From positions 124,001 through 188,000 of the forward strand of contig QXVZ01018812.1 of the NCBI GenBank assembly GCA_008931825.1: a DNA stretch of 64,000 nucleotides, written 5' to 3'. Positions 46,701 to 59,200 of the stretch are shown here, in pieces. This DNA comes from Phallusia fumigata (taxonomy: Eukaryota; Chordata; Ascidiacea; Phlebobranchia; Ascidiidae). The notes beneath the pieces are model-generated. The model searched no databases. It worked only from the letters and a program-made list of their open reading frames with translations, and was not told the origin of the DNA. Position 1 is the first letter of the stretch. The number at the start of each line of letters is the position of its first letter. The translations under genes and the position numbers were made by a program.

Positions 46701-48668
46701 TTTATACTGACTGACAGACCAAACTGACTAGACTAGTTCTAGTCCACTAAGGCTTCTTGTTCGTGCATTAACAACTCTTATGGAAAAGTTTTATCGTTTA
46801 AGTCAATACACGTCTTTTGCTAAGTAGACTCAACACGTCACGTTTTCGTTTAAACTGGACGCGGCAAAACCCTGCACGCTTCATACAATTTGTCGTTTCC
46901 TGCACAAACAAAACAGACTTATTCAATGTTTTAGCGCTGGTTTAGTTTTCGACTCGCGAGCTCAATGAGTATTTTAACGAGTTAATTTTGCATATAGTGT
47001 AAAAAATAATTTACCAAATCGTAAGCCAAGTTCCATTTTTTTTACAGTTCTTTATATTTTGACGCACTGACCTTGAAAATTCGTTCTTCTGTGTTCCAAA
47101 ACGAAATAACTATTTTCCTGCGCCTACTTTAACTGTGACTATAGTGTCATGAGTTGACTCCAGAAATTTAATGCACACACACGTGCAAACACACCGCTTT
47201 GGACTTGAAGTCCCCACAAAATGAGCACTGCTTTATCATTTGCCCCTGGGCTTCGAAAAGTCTAATCAGCTCAGTTTTTAATTGTTGTATTTAGGATTGT
47301 TTAAGTTGTTACCTGCGGGCATGTGATAGGATTAGCGAGTTTGCATCCGCTCGTACTTATAACTGCTTTAGTCAACAGAGCAAGTCGTTAACTATAAAAC
47401 TTTACATTGCAATCAACTTACCGCTGTCTGTGCGTTATAAATTATTAAATGGACGTACCTGTCATGTCTCTCCATATACCGGTACAAATCTGCCCCGGCC
47501 TCATGTTTGGTAATTCCAGCAAAGACGTGTAGCGACCACTAGCGAAAACTGTGCAAAACTTTTGAAAAGGCACTTGCAAAACAGCACATTTCGACATAGC
47601 CAAAAGTTACACGCCGTGGATAAAATCGTTTCCTATTATAGTCAAAACACTTGAACTGCTTGATTAGGATGCCGCGCCAGTCTGATTGACATGCCATCTT
47701 TCCACTTTGCGTGCTGTGTTGTGGCTGGCTTGTTGAACTGAGATATGTAAACAAATCGCAAGATCGCTTTAAACCGGTAACGCCCGAATACCTAGAGTTT
47801 ATAAAACGCACCGATGACGTAAGTGGCCACAAATCTAATGCATTGTTATCTTGTTTCGGTTTCTATTTAATTAAGATAAAAAAAACCACCTGAAGTGCAA
47901 AACACATGTGTGAGGATTCCTAGAACTGTCCCCTGGCAAGTTACGGCGCTGTGGTATCGAGTTCTCACATTTAGCACCTGACGACCTTGATCTAATTCCA
48001 CGCATATCAAAGAACAGTTAAATTATAAACACAACACCTGTATTCACAACTGAGACTCAATAGCGCATAAACCGTATATCCCATAATCTCAAAGCCATGA
48101 GCATCCTCGCCACAAAATGGGTGCCCCAATTTGAAACAAAATGTGAACTAAAAACATTGGGATTAAATTATCAAATGTTGATTTTATTTGTAGTTAGTCA
48201 CGGACGTTTTATCTCAACTAAGAAGCAAAACTTCTTGAGCGCTACGTCACAGATACAATGTTATTTAAATCACTTTAACATCTATTCAAGATTCAACTGA
48301 CCTACATGTGGTGTGAGCAGATTAAGCATTTTAGAGTTCATATGCTGTTGTAAATCAGTATTACAGCATCAATAGGAAACTTATTATTTAGTTGTTAAAA
48401 AAACTCTGACTTCGTTACACAGGACATATGAACACGGAGTAGAAATAAACTCATTTGACAGCCTTGGTGCATGAACAACATCTGCACATTGTTAAACCCC
48501 GTTTAAACCAATTGGTGTTTTTCATTCCTAATCACCTTCAGTTAACTTTGCAATGCTTACGGCTAAAGTTAACTTTCAATGCTTACGTCTTTGCAATGCT
48601 TTTTATTAATCCAGATACAACGACAAAAAATACAACACAACCAAAAACGTATAATTGTAAGGTGGATT
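43796..48668. other. intergenic DNA between lipoxygenases A and B
   Basis: About 4.9 kb without an exon I can assign. The first part is the promoter side of lipoxygenase A. Small frames here have no family match, no shared splice phases and no similarity to the neighbouring genes. I see no clear transposon ends. Confidence 0.5.
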
Positions 48669-51600
48669 TTATATGGCCATACTGCTTGAAACCCTGGATG
48701 GCAGTAGGAACGTGTAAGGATATTTCAACTTGCTGTTGCGAGCTTTAATCTTAACTTCGAGCGCTTGCAGATCGCTCATGTAAGTTTTCTGAATGTCGAT
48801 GATCGCTTGCTCTGTGAAGAGACGTTCCGGGAATTGTCCCAAGTAAACCTAAACATTTGGTTTGATCATTGTAACAAAGCATTTTTAACGTATTCGAAGA
48901 AGCCCGAGAGAACAGCTTTTTTACGTGCATACCATTTATAGCTGTTTTTTCGTGTGACAAGACGTTTTTTAATCAAATTTTAAGTGTTGTTATCATCGAT
49001 TGTCGAAATATTCGCAAGGTACGTTGGTGTTCAAAGCTACTTTTCCGTATCTTATGTTCCTGGTGTTTTTAATATTAAACTTTTATAAGCAGGCGACAGT
49101 TTTATTTTGTTTGTGGCCAAACAATTTAATCATTTCACGTCAATTGAACGTGCTGAACCAAAAGATAGCACAAATGATCGGGCGCCGGTATGTAACCTAT
49201 GTTAAAAGTGATCATTGAAGAAACACCAACAGAACATTGTGGACATATTATGGATCTTGCGTACCTCGTTGGGAGAAATTGAAGAAAGTGTGAAACTCAT
49301 TGCAATTGCTTTAGCAGCCATAACAGGATCTGGTAGGCTGCTTAAAATCCTGTGTTTGTTTGCCTGAAACAAAAACTGCAAGTTTTGTGAACTGCTAATC
49401 TACATGTTTATGAAATATCAGACTTACTTCTCCTTTTTTATGAGGTGGCAACCGCATGCCCAATGGAGAATTGGGGACAAACTTGTAGTTGGTAAACTGA
49501 CCAGAGTTAACTGCGGCATGTTGAACTGAACTTGTAAACATCAATATGACGCAAATTTCAACCTAAACACAAAAATTAAAAAATTAGTCTGTTTTAAAGT
49601 TACTCAGTCTTGTAGACCTATAGGTCACTACAATTTGCACATACTTATTTACGCCTGCCTAAAATGCTGGAAATTTATATTATTATTATATTTAACGCAG
49701 TGTACAAAACGATGCCTTTACTTTTTGCTATATTAACTAATGCCATTACTTTAGGAAGCAGCCCTACTTTTACCAAAAGTTTTTGAGTCTACAATTAAAT
49801 GTGTGGTTAAGATGTCTATGAACAGTTTTTCTCGATTATCAATTCACGCATCAGCGACTGCGCTTTGCCAACTGCTTCTCCGTTTTGCCTCAAAGCCATT
49901 GTCTCGCTGAAAAAGCGCGCAGTAAGCGTTTTGGAAACGGGTTTTCCATTCATTCAGCGCTTTGGTTTGCTGTCAGTGCAGGTTTCAGGTCTGTGTCATT
50001 CTTGGCTAACAAACGTGGTGAACCAGTTGCTGCTGGGTTTGGCTTGATTTGATGTATGCGTTAGGATTACAGGTATGTAAAACTTTTTATTCATATTTAT
50101 CACAGATCCGACTTATCATTGTATTGTTATGACAAAATATACCATCTGCTGGGGGACAATAAAAGCGTATAAATGTGGGACAGATGGTGAGTTGCTATAT
50201 CACCAACGAAAGTCAGTTTGGACCCTATTTGGATTTGGTGTGCAGTTACAAAACAGTTAAAACCAAGTCTGACATTCACCTGCAACAAAGTTTTGAAGTT
50301 AAATCCTAAAATCCCTACAAGTTTAAAATGGATTGTAAACAATACCTTGTGCGAATATTAACTTGTTTAAAACGCTTAACACAGTGGTTCGCAACAGGGG
50401 AGGAATATAAGGAGTTAAGGGAAGGAATTTCCACTTAATGGTTAAGTTGTTCATGATAAGTGTAGTATTTCTTTTAGGCAGACCGGGGATTCTAAACTTA
50501 TCACTTTATATCACTTCTGTTCTAGTGGGGAAGGAAAGAAACGTTCCTTAATAAGCAAAGAAGGGATACCTTAAAAGGATTGGGAACCGCTAAACGTAAT
50601 GGTTAACTGCATTAAATATGTCGAGTTGTAAGCAGTCAGTTACCAGTTGGTTAATTGTAATCAGTTTTTCTGGCATTCCTTTGGTGTCACTGCTCTGCCA
50701 ACCCAGACCCTCCTTAGCCACATCTTTTACCCAGCCTTGAAGTTCGAAATCCTTACTCACGTCCTGCAATTGTAACATTTAGTTCGTGATTTTGTTTTGG
50801 AAATTATTATGGTGTGTCCAATAGGCTATTCACAAACAAAGACAAATTTGAATTGGGTCTTTAGGCATTTCGTTTAACATGTATCATTACCATATGCATA
50901 GCTCTGCTGCGAACCGAAAAACGAAATACACGCATAAATGCCCCAATCATAATACCAACGTTTTATAGGCGTTATTTTTAAATGCAACTTGCTATTGAGA
51001 AATATGAACCTATCTGTTTTGGGTTACTAATCCAAGCTTTGGTGAAAATTTTCTTAGGTAACTTGGGAAAATACAATACCTGATGCTTGACGAACATTTA
51101 ATAGAAAATTTTATCAATGATTAGCCACTGGAATTAGTTCAACTACACCGGCAAGCAAAATGATTCTTAAAGCAGAGCTAGTTTTATTTCTTCCCTAATT
51201 GATCTAAACTACCAATGAGCCATCAAATGTTACACTGATGGCCATCAATTTCATATGGTTTTAAGTATTGCGGTATAGTTCTTACCATATCGCTTCGGTA
51301 GTAATATCGAATTACGGAGGTAACGTATTTCTCCATAACTCTCCAATGCGCGCGGGCGTCGTCCCTGTAATGATAATCCGGCAAGAGCTTCGGGTCGTCA
51401 GTTCCTGTTAATATAAGTGATAAAACATGCTTTATTTGCAGGTTTAAACTTGGGCAGGTGCAGTATGTCAATAGACGTCATGAATAGTCTCACCGTTTTT
51501 CTTTAGTTGAAGTGGTATATTCAGATCGGATATCTTAAAAGTCCGGTACGCCTTTCTTGCTAAATGCGTTGCAACTAAAACAATCAAACACTTTTTTTTA

Positions 51601-54600
51601 ATAAATATGTTTCAAATCCATGTGGTTTTAACTGCTTTAGTCTAAGAACAGCAAGAAATCAGTCATGTAAAGATTGGGACTGACTATGCTACACATTTGC
51701 AAAATGTCGATGTCTGTATTTAAACCTGTATAATTTCAAATGCAGAAAAACCGTTTGACCTACGTATGGAAATCCCCTCACATGGGAGGGCGTGTGTTGG
51801 AAGGAGACTCGTCCTTGCGTCAGTATTCTTTGCTGCCACCGTGCGGAGGTGTGGACGCAGTAATTTAAATATCGGATGAGAGCGAGGTAAACATCGGAAC
51901 AGAGATACGGCAAAGGGTTCGATTACCAGGTGAGTGTTCAGAAAATGTTCGATCCACTGGAAACCAAACCACCGTTGTTTTTTATTTCTAAAAGTGTTTA
52001 CCTAAAACTATCATTTGCACTTAGCGATGTTTTACACCATCGCAAAAAACTTATATAACCAACTTTTGTATCCTTGTAGTGTTACTGGTCTGTCAATCGA
52101 CTGTTGATATGTAAACTAAACACATCATAAATTTACATTTCCATTACCTCATGCACATTACTTTGTGCACATCGGAAGTACATCTTGGCAAGCAGCCAAT
52201 CGTCCTTGTCGTTGGGCGTGAACACGTGATCTCGGCCACCAGGAACCAGTTGAATTGCAAGCGGTACGAACTTTCCCATCTTGTTTACATAGAAAAGTGC
52301 GATACAGTCTTGGCAGTGAAGGGAATTTCCCGTCGCGTAGTGTTTCACGCGGGGAACACCCTTCAGTGTCTCGTGGAAATCGGCGATAAATATTTTTCCA
52401 GCCTATGTCGAAAAAACACGTTTTTGCTGTGTTTAGCAAGTTTATGTTTTGTCAATTTACAAGACAACTTGTTTTTGAATGTCTTTATGACAAGCCGTTT
52501 AGTTAGTAAATGTGTATCCTGATGTATATGTTGCCTCTCTATGGATTATTCCGCTTAAATCAAAGCTATAGCTTTTTAGCTTATCCCTAGCTCTTACACG
52601 TCTTACTTTTATTTCTCCTTCAATAGTGTTGTGATCATCAAGTATTAGTGCCACGTCCATATTTGTGATTCTCGCCGACGAAGGGATTGCGTTGCAACGT
52701 TTAAAACACAAGGGACTCACTCCATTAAGGATATGCTGAACGAAAGCCTCGTCTGTGTACCAGCTGCAAATGGAAAGGCGTTTATGTCACTGTGTTTCGG
52801 TACTTTCAAGACTGTTAACCTGAACTATTATGCTCAATTCTTTGTGGTCTTTCAACTGGTTTTAGGTAAGTGTTTACCAATATTTAGAATATGTAAAAAA
52901 GTTCTAGTCGATTCAGTGCAATCAGCATGGTGTTCTTAAGAGTACAAAGTGTCTAGAAGGGTAAAAATGTTTGTATTGAGTGCCATGAACAAGATTTAAG
53001 AGTGGTTATTATTGACCTCGTCTCTGTAAGAGTGATTGTACCTTACAATACAAAAATATATAAAACACTTACTCCTCCATGTTCGGTTGGTTTTCATGGT
53101 CTTCGTTTTCAAGTTTTGCATTCTCATAAAGTGCGCGATAGTCTTTCAGTTCGTTGATGGGTTTGACTGTTGCTGCAAACCCAAACAAATGTATGTTTAC
53201 TTCAGTGCTTTGTTGATTGATGTGCATCGTCTTATGCAGTACAAATATTGTTAACATAAGCAACCCTAATCTTATTTTCGACCAAACCCATAATGTACCT
53301 TTATTTTGCAATTAGGATTTTTGAAATTTGGTCTTTTTGCCTTGTATTTGTCGACAACACAAAAAAATATTTTTCTGCGCTTTCAGCAAACTGACTGAAA
53401 GGATTTTCGAGTAAAACGTCTTCAATGAATATTCAAAATATGCACGTATATCAAACCACCCGCCAAATCGGGCATTATCTAGCTGATACGTTTTGTATTT
53501 TTAATAGATCTACCCAAACACTTTTGGTTGACTGCACCGAGTCTGATCAATAGCCAACTTTCAATCCCAAAGAAACAAGGTTTGATATTACTTTGTCCAG
53601 TACCTCTAAACCTGTTAGACGGTACGCACTAATGCGCATTGAAAAACCTGCCGTATCATATGACGCTCACCATGCGAATTAAATGCGGTAACCACCTTAG
53701 GTAAGAAATTCTTGACATTTGTTGATTTAAAAAACTTTTACATTGGGTAATGTTTATTAGTGTTTTCAGCAACTTGGTTGGTTGTGACAATGGAGTTTTC
53801 GTAAAAAAGTAAACCTTTTGAACAGTTGAAAATCGTTGACTTGGTGTTTGTTTAGCAAAACCGTCGTTATTTTGTTCATACATTTGCAGTTTACTGATTT
53901 TCTCTAACATCCACTTACCGCCTATACTATGAAATACGGAATTTAGACCAACTGCAAATCCGGATCCGACGAAGAGGTTGGCACGAGCCTCGCTGCGTTG
54001 AAAGATCTTCGGCAGTTGCTGATACGTGGATGCGTTCACGTATCGGGGGAATCCCCAGGCAATGTCCGTCGGCTTGGCCGTCGGTATCCAGGCAAATTTA
54101 GCTCGATTTTCGGCCACCTCTTGCAGGCGTAACTTCTTTATCTGATTGTTGATGACGTTTTGGGGAATGCAAGCTGGAGAAATACTTGAGTTGTGGAGTT
54201 TGTATGGTGAAAGTTGTAATTTTAACTCGACACTTGGAATTTGAAATACAAGGAAAGCCGCAACAAGGTAAGCTAATTGCCTTTTATGGTCATAAGATGT
54301 TTATTGAGTTTTTTTCGCCTTCTGTTTACTCAAACATAAATTGATATTGGAAAACATTTGCTTGGACAGAAAACATTTCCAAAAAATCTATTTATTGTGT
54401 ATTGTTTAAACCACTCCACAAAATGTGTTTTAATCGATATCTGAATCCCAATACGTTGCAGTGTTACTGTGATGGCATTGGATATATGGTCAACGTTTGT
54501 TTCAAGGAACACATTACCTTCTCCTCTTGTAACTTCAACGTTGGTGTTGATCCAGTCGTAAATTGGGAATTCTACAAACTGCCTGTTGTACTCGACAGTA

Positions 54601-55301
54601 ACAAAATTGCACAACCATTCATCCGTGTCATGCCAGTTTACCAGTTCTGGAAAAAGAGTAAGTATTGAACAAAACAAATTTTAGCATATTACAGTAGTTT
54701 TTACATAAATAAGTGTTAACTGGCTTCGTATTTTAGTCTATACAACTGATCCTGTTTGAGAGATTAATTTTTTAAATAAAACTCACTAATTCGGATGATT
54801 ATGGGCAATCCCACGTCATCGCACGTCATGTTGCACACGTCACCCCTGTCTTGCTCCGTATCGGACAAAACAAATTGGTTCAGTGCATGGTATCCGCTTG
54901 ACTTTCCATTTCCACCGACCAACTCCAGTTGAACTGTTGGGCGCGTCTCAGAATCGCTCGCAGCTTTTGACGTCTGCAAAGCATTTAGAATCAGGATATG
55001 ACCCGATGTCGTAAACGGAAAGCGCTAATGATATACTGCTTCCTTTCAGTCCAATGTTATTTTGCAGCCCTGCTTCTTCCACACAACTTTTTGTGACAGA
55101 ACGAGATGCCACTGCATCCATCTGATTAAATTGTCCGATAGATGTATGTTTTTTAGAGCTTATACATACAAATTGGGAAATTAAATGTTAAAAATGCCCA
55201 ATGTTTGAAATTTACACTCTCTGCACAAGGCAATATGTGAAAAAAATACAAGAAAAAGCAAGCAAACTTACCTCAATCGTCAATTTGTAGGTTGTCTGCA
55301 T
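48669..55301 (-). CDS. PLAT-domain lipoxygenase, copy B (14 exons)
   Basis: Exons: 55301-55272, 54973-54787, 54646-54518, 54173-53919, 53172-53073, 52763-52607, 52402-52148, 51956-51764, 51574-51494, 51404-51286, 50763-50644, 49562-49428, 49363-49265 and 48848-48669. All phases agree: 2040 nt, 679 residues, starting [15 protein letters not shown] domain is followed by the lipoxygenase domain. Iron ligands are His370 and His375 (VHEWIEH), His557 and Asn561 (QHAAVNSG) and C-terminal Ile679 (SSMAI). The residue after the Asn ligand is Ser, where copies A and C have Phe (VNFGQ). Alanine in KNTDAR predicts S-type oxygenation. Exon 5 is 9 nt longer than in copies A and C. It is closest to copy C (shared [16 protein letters not shown] and PYTFLLPS). 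It probably makes eicosanoid-type lipid hydroperoxides. Confidence 0.9.
50382..50591. mobile_element. hAT-like MITE in a lipoxygenase B intron
   Basis: CAGTGGTTCGCAAC at the left and TTGGGAACCGCT at the right form imperfect inverted repeats. The interior, reversed, shares AAGAAATACTACACTTAT and CAGAAGTGATA with the copy at 37227-37422. Flanking bases do not form a clear duplication. Confidence 0.65.
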
Positions 55302-56245
55302 CTTATTTTTTCCTGTGTTGCTGCACACCAATCCCCTAAAACTATTGTGCTGTACCAAACACTACCTAAGCACATATCTGATGAAACAAAGACAGAATGC
55401 TTCAGACTTGTGTAATCTGACTCCCTACAGGCACTCCAACGTTACCGGTCTGTTTGTTTCCATTTTTACATTTCAGCACCGATGCAGTCGAATTGGACCT
55501 CTTGACATTGCCAGTTCAGCTATAAGCGGGCTGGCTGAGTACTAGCTGTATGAATTTCAGTGCGCATCGATCTGTTTATGATACCGTTTGTGGTTGTACA
55601 ACAGGCGGACTTCCCAACACATACCGGCTACCACGTAGGATGTATTGCGCATATTTAGATGACAAACACACTACATTGATGGCATCAGCAACGAAGCAAA
55701 ATTCCCAACATTTGGTTTCGCATTTTGCGTCATATTTAACATGCTAGTTTGAACATCTCCCATTGGGCGAAACCAAGCCTGGGTGCGTTTTGCCCACAAT
55801 GAGTTCACCGTCGAGCTCCCTGACTCATTGGAGTGCCGTTGGATCATTTTTTAATTTGATTTTTTTAATTTAATGTTAATTATGGCTGTCCAATATTTCA
55901 TTTCAAGTATACAATTAACTGCATCTGGACAGAGTATGTCTTAAAAACTTCTTTGAAGGTTGAATAAACGCTAAATTGGTTTTGTATGTTGTATTTATCA
56001 AAGCGAACTATGGTTAAACGTGCAACTAACAGGTTTACTACATACAAGGCAACAGTATAGGCCTATGTACAGGTTTCTAGCCAGAGTTATGCATGCGACT
56101 TTGATTGTTCTAACGCACAGGCCATAAACAATCAGAGATGTAAAGCACATTGATGTGTCTCTTATTTCAATCACAAATCGAAAACAAATCCTATTTACAT
56201 TTGCATGCTCACATAGACCAATTCGATTTTTCAAACTATTGTGTT
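55302..56245. other. spacer between lipoxygenases B and C
   Basis: About 940 bases hold the promoter side of copy B and the 3-prime side of copy C. No other exon or element is recognised. Small frames at 55315-55747 lack any domain. Confidence 0.5.
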
Positions 56246-59200
56246 TTAAATGGCAATGCTGTTTGGAACTTTAGATGGCAGTAGGAACGTGTAAGGATGT
56301 ATTAGCTTGCAGTTGCGTTCTTTGATCTTAGCTTCGAGTGCTTGCAGATCGCTGAAGTAATTCTTCTGAATGTCGATGATCGCTTGCTCTGTGAAGAGAC
56401 GCTCCGGGAAGTTTCCCAAGTAAATCTAAAAATGTTGTTCACGTGATTAAGCAACGCAATTACATTTGACACCACGGCGTTGACGTTACAAATCACATAA
56501 GTATTATTGGAAAGAGATGATTTTAGCCTGGAAATTATAACATTGAAGTATTTCTTTATAAAAGACATGTTTTTGTTCTGGTGTTTTTTTGGCAATGTCC
56601 CCGTTCCATTAAATAGGCATGAGTGCAAACAATCGTTGCCGGTGTAAGCCCACATGGCGTTTGCCCTTTGTTTTTATTGCCTCCAAGCTTGTTTTGTTGG
56701 TTTTGATTTTGAAAAAGAAGCTCCGGAACTTTGCTCTTGAAATACTTTGCGGGTTCGATCGTTGTAGAAGTCGGTTTGAGCGGAACGATCATGACGTCCC
56801 CGTAATTATTATCTATGTTTGCCCGAGAAAACTTTTTATTTAGTCTGTCGCGAACTCGCAAAAATGTTTTACTCAATATGTTTCCACTAATGTTTACCTC
56901 GTTGGGCGAAAACTCGGAGAGGGCAAACACCACTGAAATAACAGCTCCGGCCATCGCTGAATCTGGAAGGCTGTCCAAAATACGTTGCTTGTTTGCCTAA
57001 ATAACGGAAAGACGTTTAAAGGAGGGGTGTCCTATTACCCTGAAGACTAGAAAATGGAAATCATTGTCCGTACAAGAATAACTAAACAAAGGCAGTGATC
57101 TGTAACAAATGAACTTCTGTAACATATAACTATGTTTTGATTTGTTCAACTCTCGGTTACGGGTTTCGTCCTTTGCACAGGTATTTTCTTTGAAACTTCC
57201 GTTTATTTCCTTCAATTTTCCTTTTCAAAGCCCTTTCAAACCGTGGTATGACTTTCAATAGGGTTTATATAAGTTCAAGCGGATGTGAAATATTGGTTGC
57301 TATAGTTCACCGTCTGGCAAATTCAATAAAGGGCGTCTACCTCTCCCTTCCTGTGTGGAGGCTGACGCATTGCAAGCGGTGAATTCGGGACGAACTTGTA
57401 GTTTTCGAACTGACCGAAATTGACTGCGGCGTGTTGAACCGAACTTGTGAACATCAGAGTGACACAAATCTCAATCTTGAAAACAAAATCGGTATATTTT
57501 GGGAATACCGAACGTAAATTGAGGACGCACTTGTAGTTCTCATTCAGACAAAATTTGTTTGGGTGAGTCTATGGTGGAAGTTTTACTTCGTAATTAAAAT
57601 TCTTTAATAAATTTAAACCGTGTCGAAATATCAGAACTCCTTTTAACAGCGGAAAACGAAAGAAAAAATTACCAAGGTTTTGGAATTGGTCCGTAAAACA
57701 AAATTACCGTTGCGAGAAAGAATCAAAGTGAATATTGCGATTTCATTTTAATTCGAACGGACCTAATCCGATGCTCGGGTGTTTCTAAAAAACGGTCCTT
57801 ACCAGCTGATCGACGGAAGTCAGTTTTTCTGGCATCCCCTTAGTGTCGTTGTCTTGCCAACCAAGGCCTTCCTTGGCGACATCACGTGCCCAAAGTTGCA
57901 ACTCATAATCGTCCACGACGTCCTGAAAGTTGAACAATATTGTGTGAAGCGTATTATGATAATACACCTATGAAATTGCAGCGACCTATATCACTCCCCT
58001 CACCTTGTTGACAAACCCGTACCGCTGAAATTGTAATCACCGTTTTGAGACGCATGATATGAGACATATGTAATATCTTATACTTCTAAATATTTATAGT
58101 GCATACTCCATTTAGATTTTTTGTCGAGGTTACTGCACATGTGCCAGAAGGTTCGGGGTGAATGAGCTAAACTGGCGCGAATATGTTACGTCAAAGCCTT
58201 CCTACTTTGTTCTTACCGCGTCGCTCTTGGTGGCGCTAGAGGGGTTTGTGCATGATTAACAAGCTGAACCAATTCGAAATACATGCATCGACGCCCTAAT
58301 AAACCGTCCTACCGCGTCGCTCTTGTAGTAATACCGGATGCAGGCACTCGCATATTTCTCCATGATCGTCCAATGATCGAGCGCATCGTCTCTGTAATAA
58401 TAACCGGGCAGAAGTGTTGCATCGTCCGTACCTGTGACAAACGTTTGTTTGTGTAGATACAATACAAAACAAGCAAGTGAACGACCAATGTGGTACTTAG
58501 AAGTGCCATTGCCATAGTGCTCATTTTTTCCATAATTTAATTGGTAACGGTACATGCCTTAAAAAGGTGTGTTAGTGTTTGAAAGACATATTAATTGGAG
58601 TGCCGGAAACCACATCGAAAAACTGTTCCAGTGTAAGCCTGCCTACCGTATTTCTTGAGCAGCCTTGGAATGTTAAGATTTTTGATGTCGAAAGTTTCGT
58701 AGACCTTTCTTGCCAGGTCAATCGCCTCTGTAAAAGTGAAAACAACGTAACATATCTATGTTATGTTTCGAACACCTACAAAAATGTTTTTTTCCACTTA
58801 GCTACTTGTCTAGTAACACGTTACAAAATGAAAAGACCCAGGATGCTTAATGTTAAGTGTCGTTACGTTACTTTCGTGTTGAGACGTCAGGGTTACTTGA
58901 TACTAACTGGTGGAAATGCCCTGAGCCGGTATTGCATAGGATGGCAAGAGTGTAATTCTCGCATCATTGTTAATGCACGAAACCGTGCGAAGATGGGGGC
59001 GCAGAAGCTTGTAAATCGGATGAGCACGCGGTAAACATCGGAAAAGTGCCACGCCGAAAGGTTCCATTGAACCGTGGGTCTCCAAATAGTGATAGATCCA
59101 CTGCAAATGAAACACCAACAAAGCTGGTTATTTGTTCCTAGAACCTTTTCAGTACGGTTTCTTTCGGTGTTTTGTTTTCTTGTCAAGCCCCACCCTCTTT

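Noticed and set aside
43796-48668. Possible gene between lipoxygenases A and B
   Set aside because: No frame shows a domain, codon bias or splice phase pattern like the real genes nearby.
52151-52522. Plus-strand 123-residue frame
   Set aside because: It is the reverse shadow of lipoxygenase B exon 7.
56556-56978. Minus-strand 140-residue frame as one exon
   Set aside because: Only 56898-56996 is lipoxygenase coding sequence. The remainder is read-through into the intron after a good GTAAAC donor.
58579-59034. Plus-strand 151-residue frame
   Set aside because: It is the reverse shadow of lipoxygenase C exons 8 and 9 and their intron.
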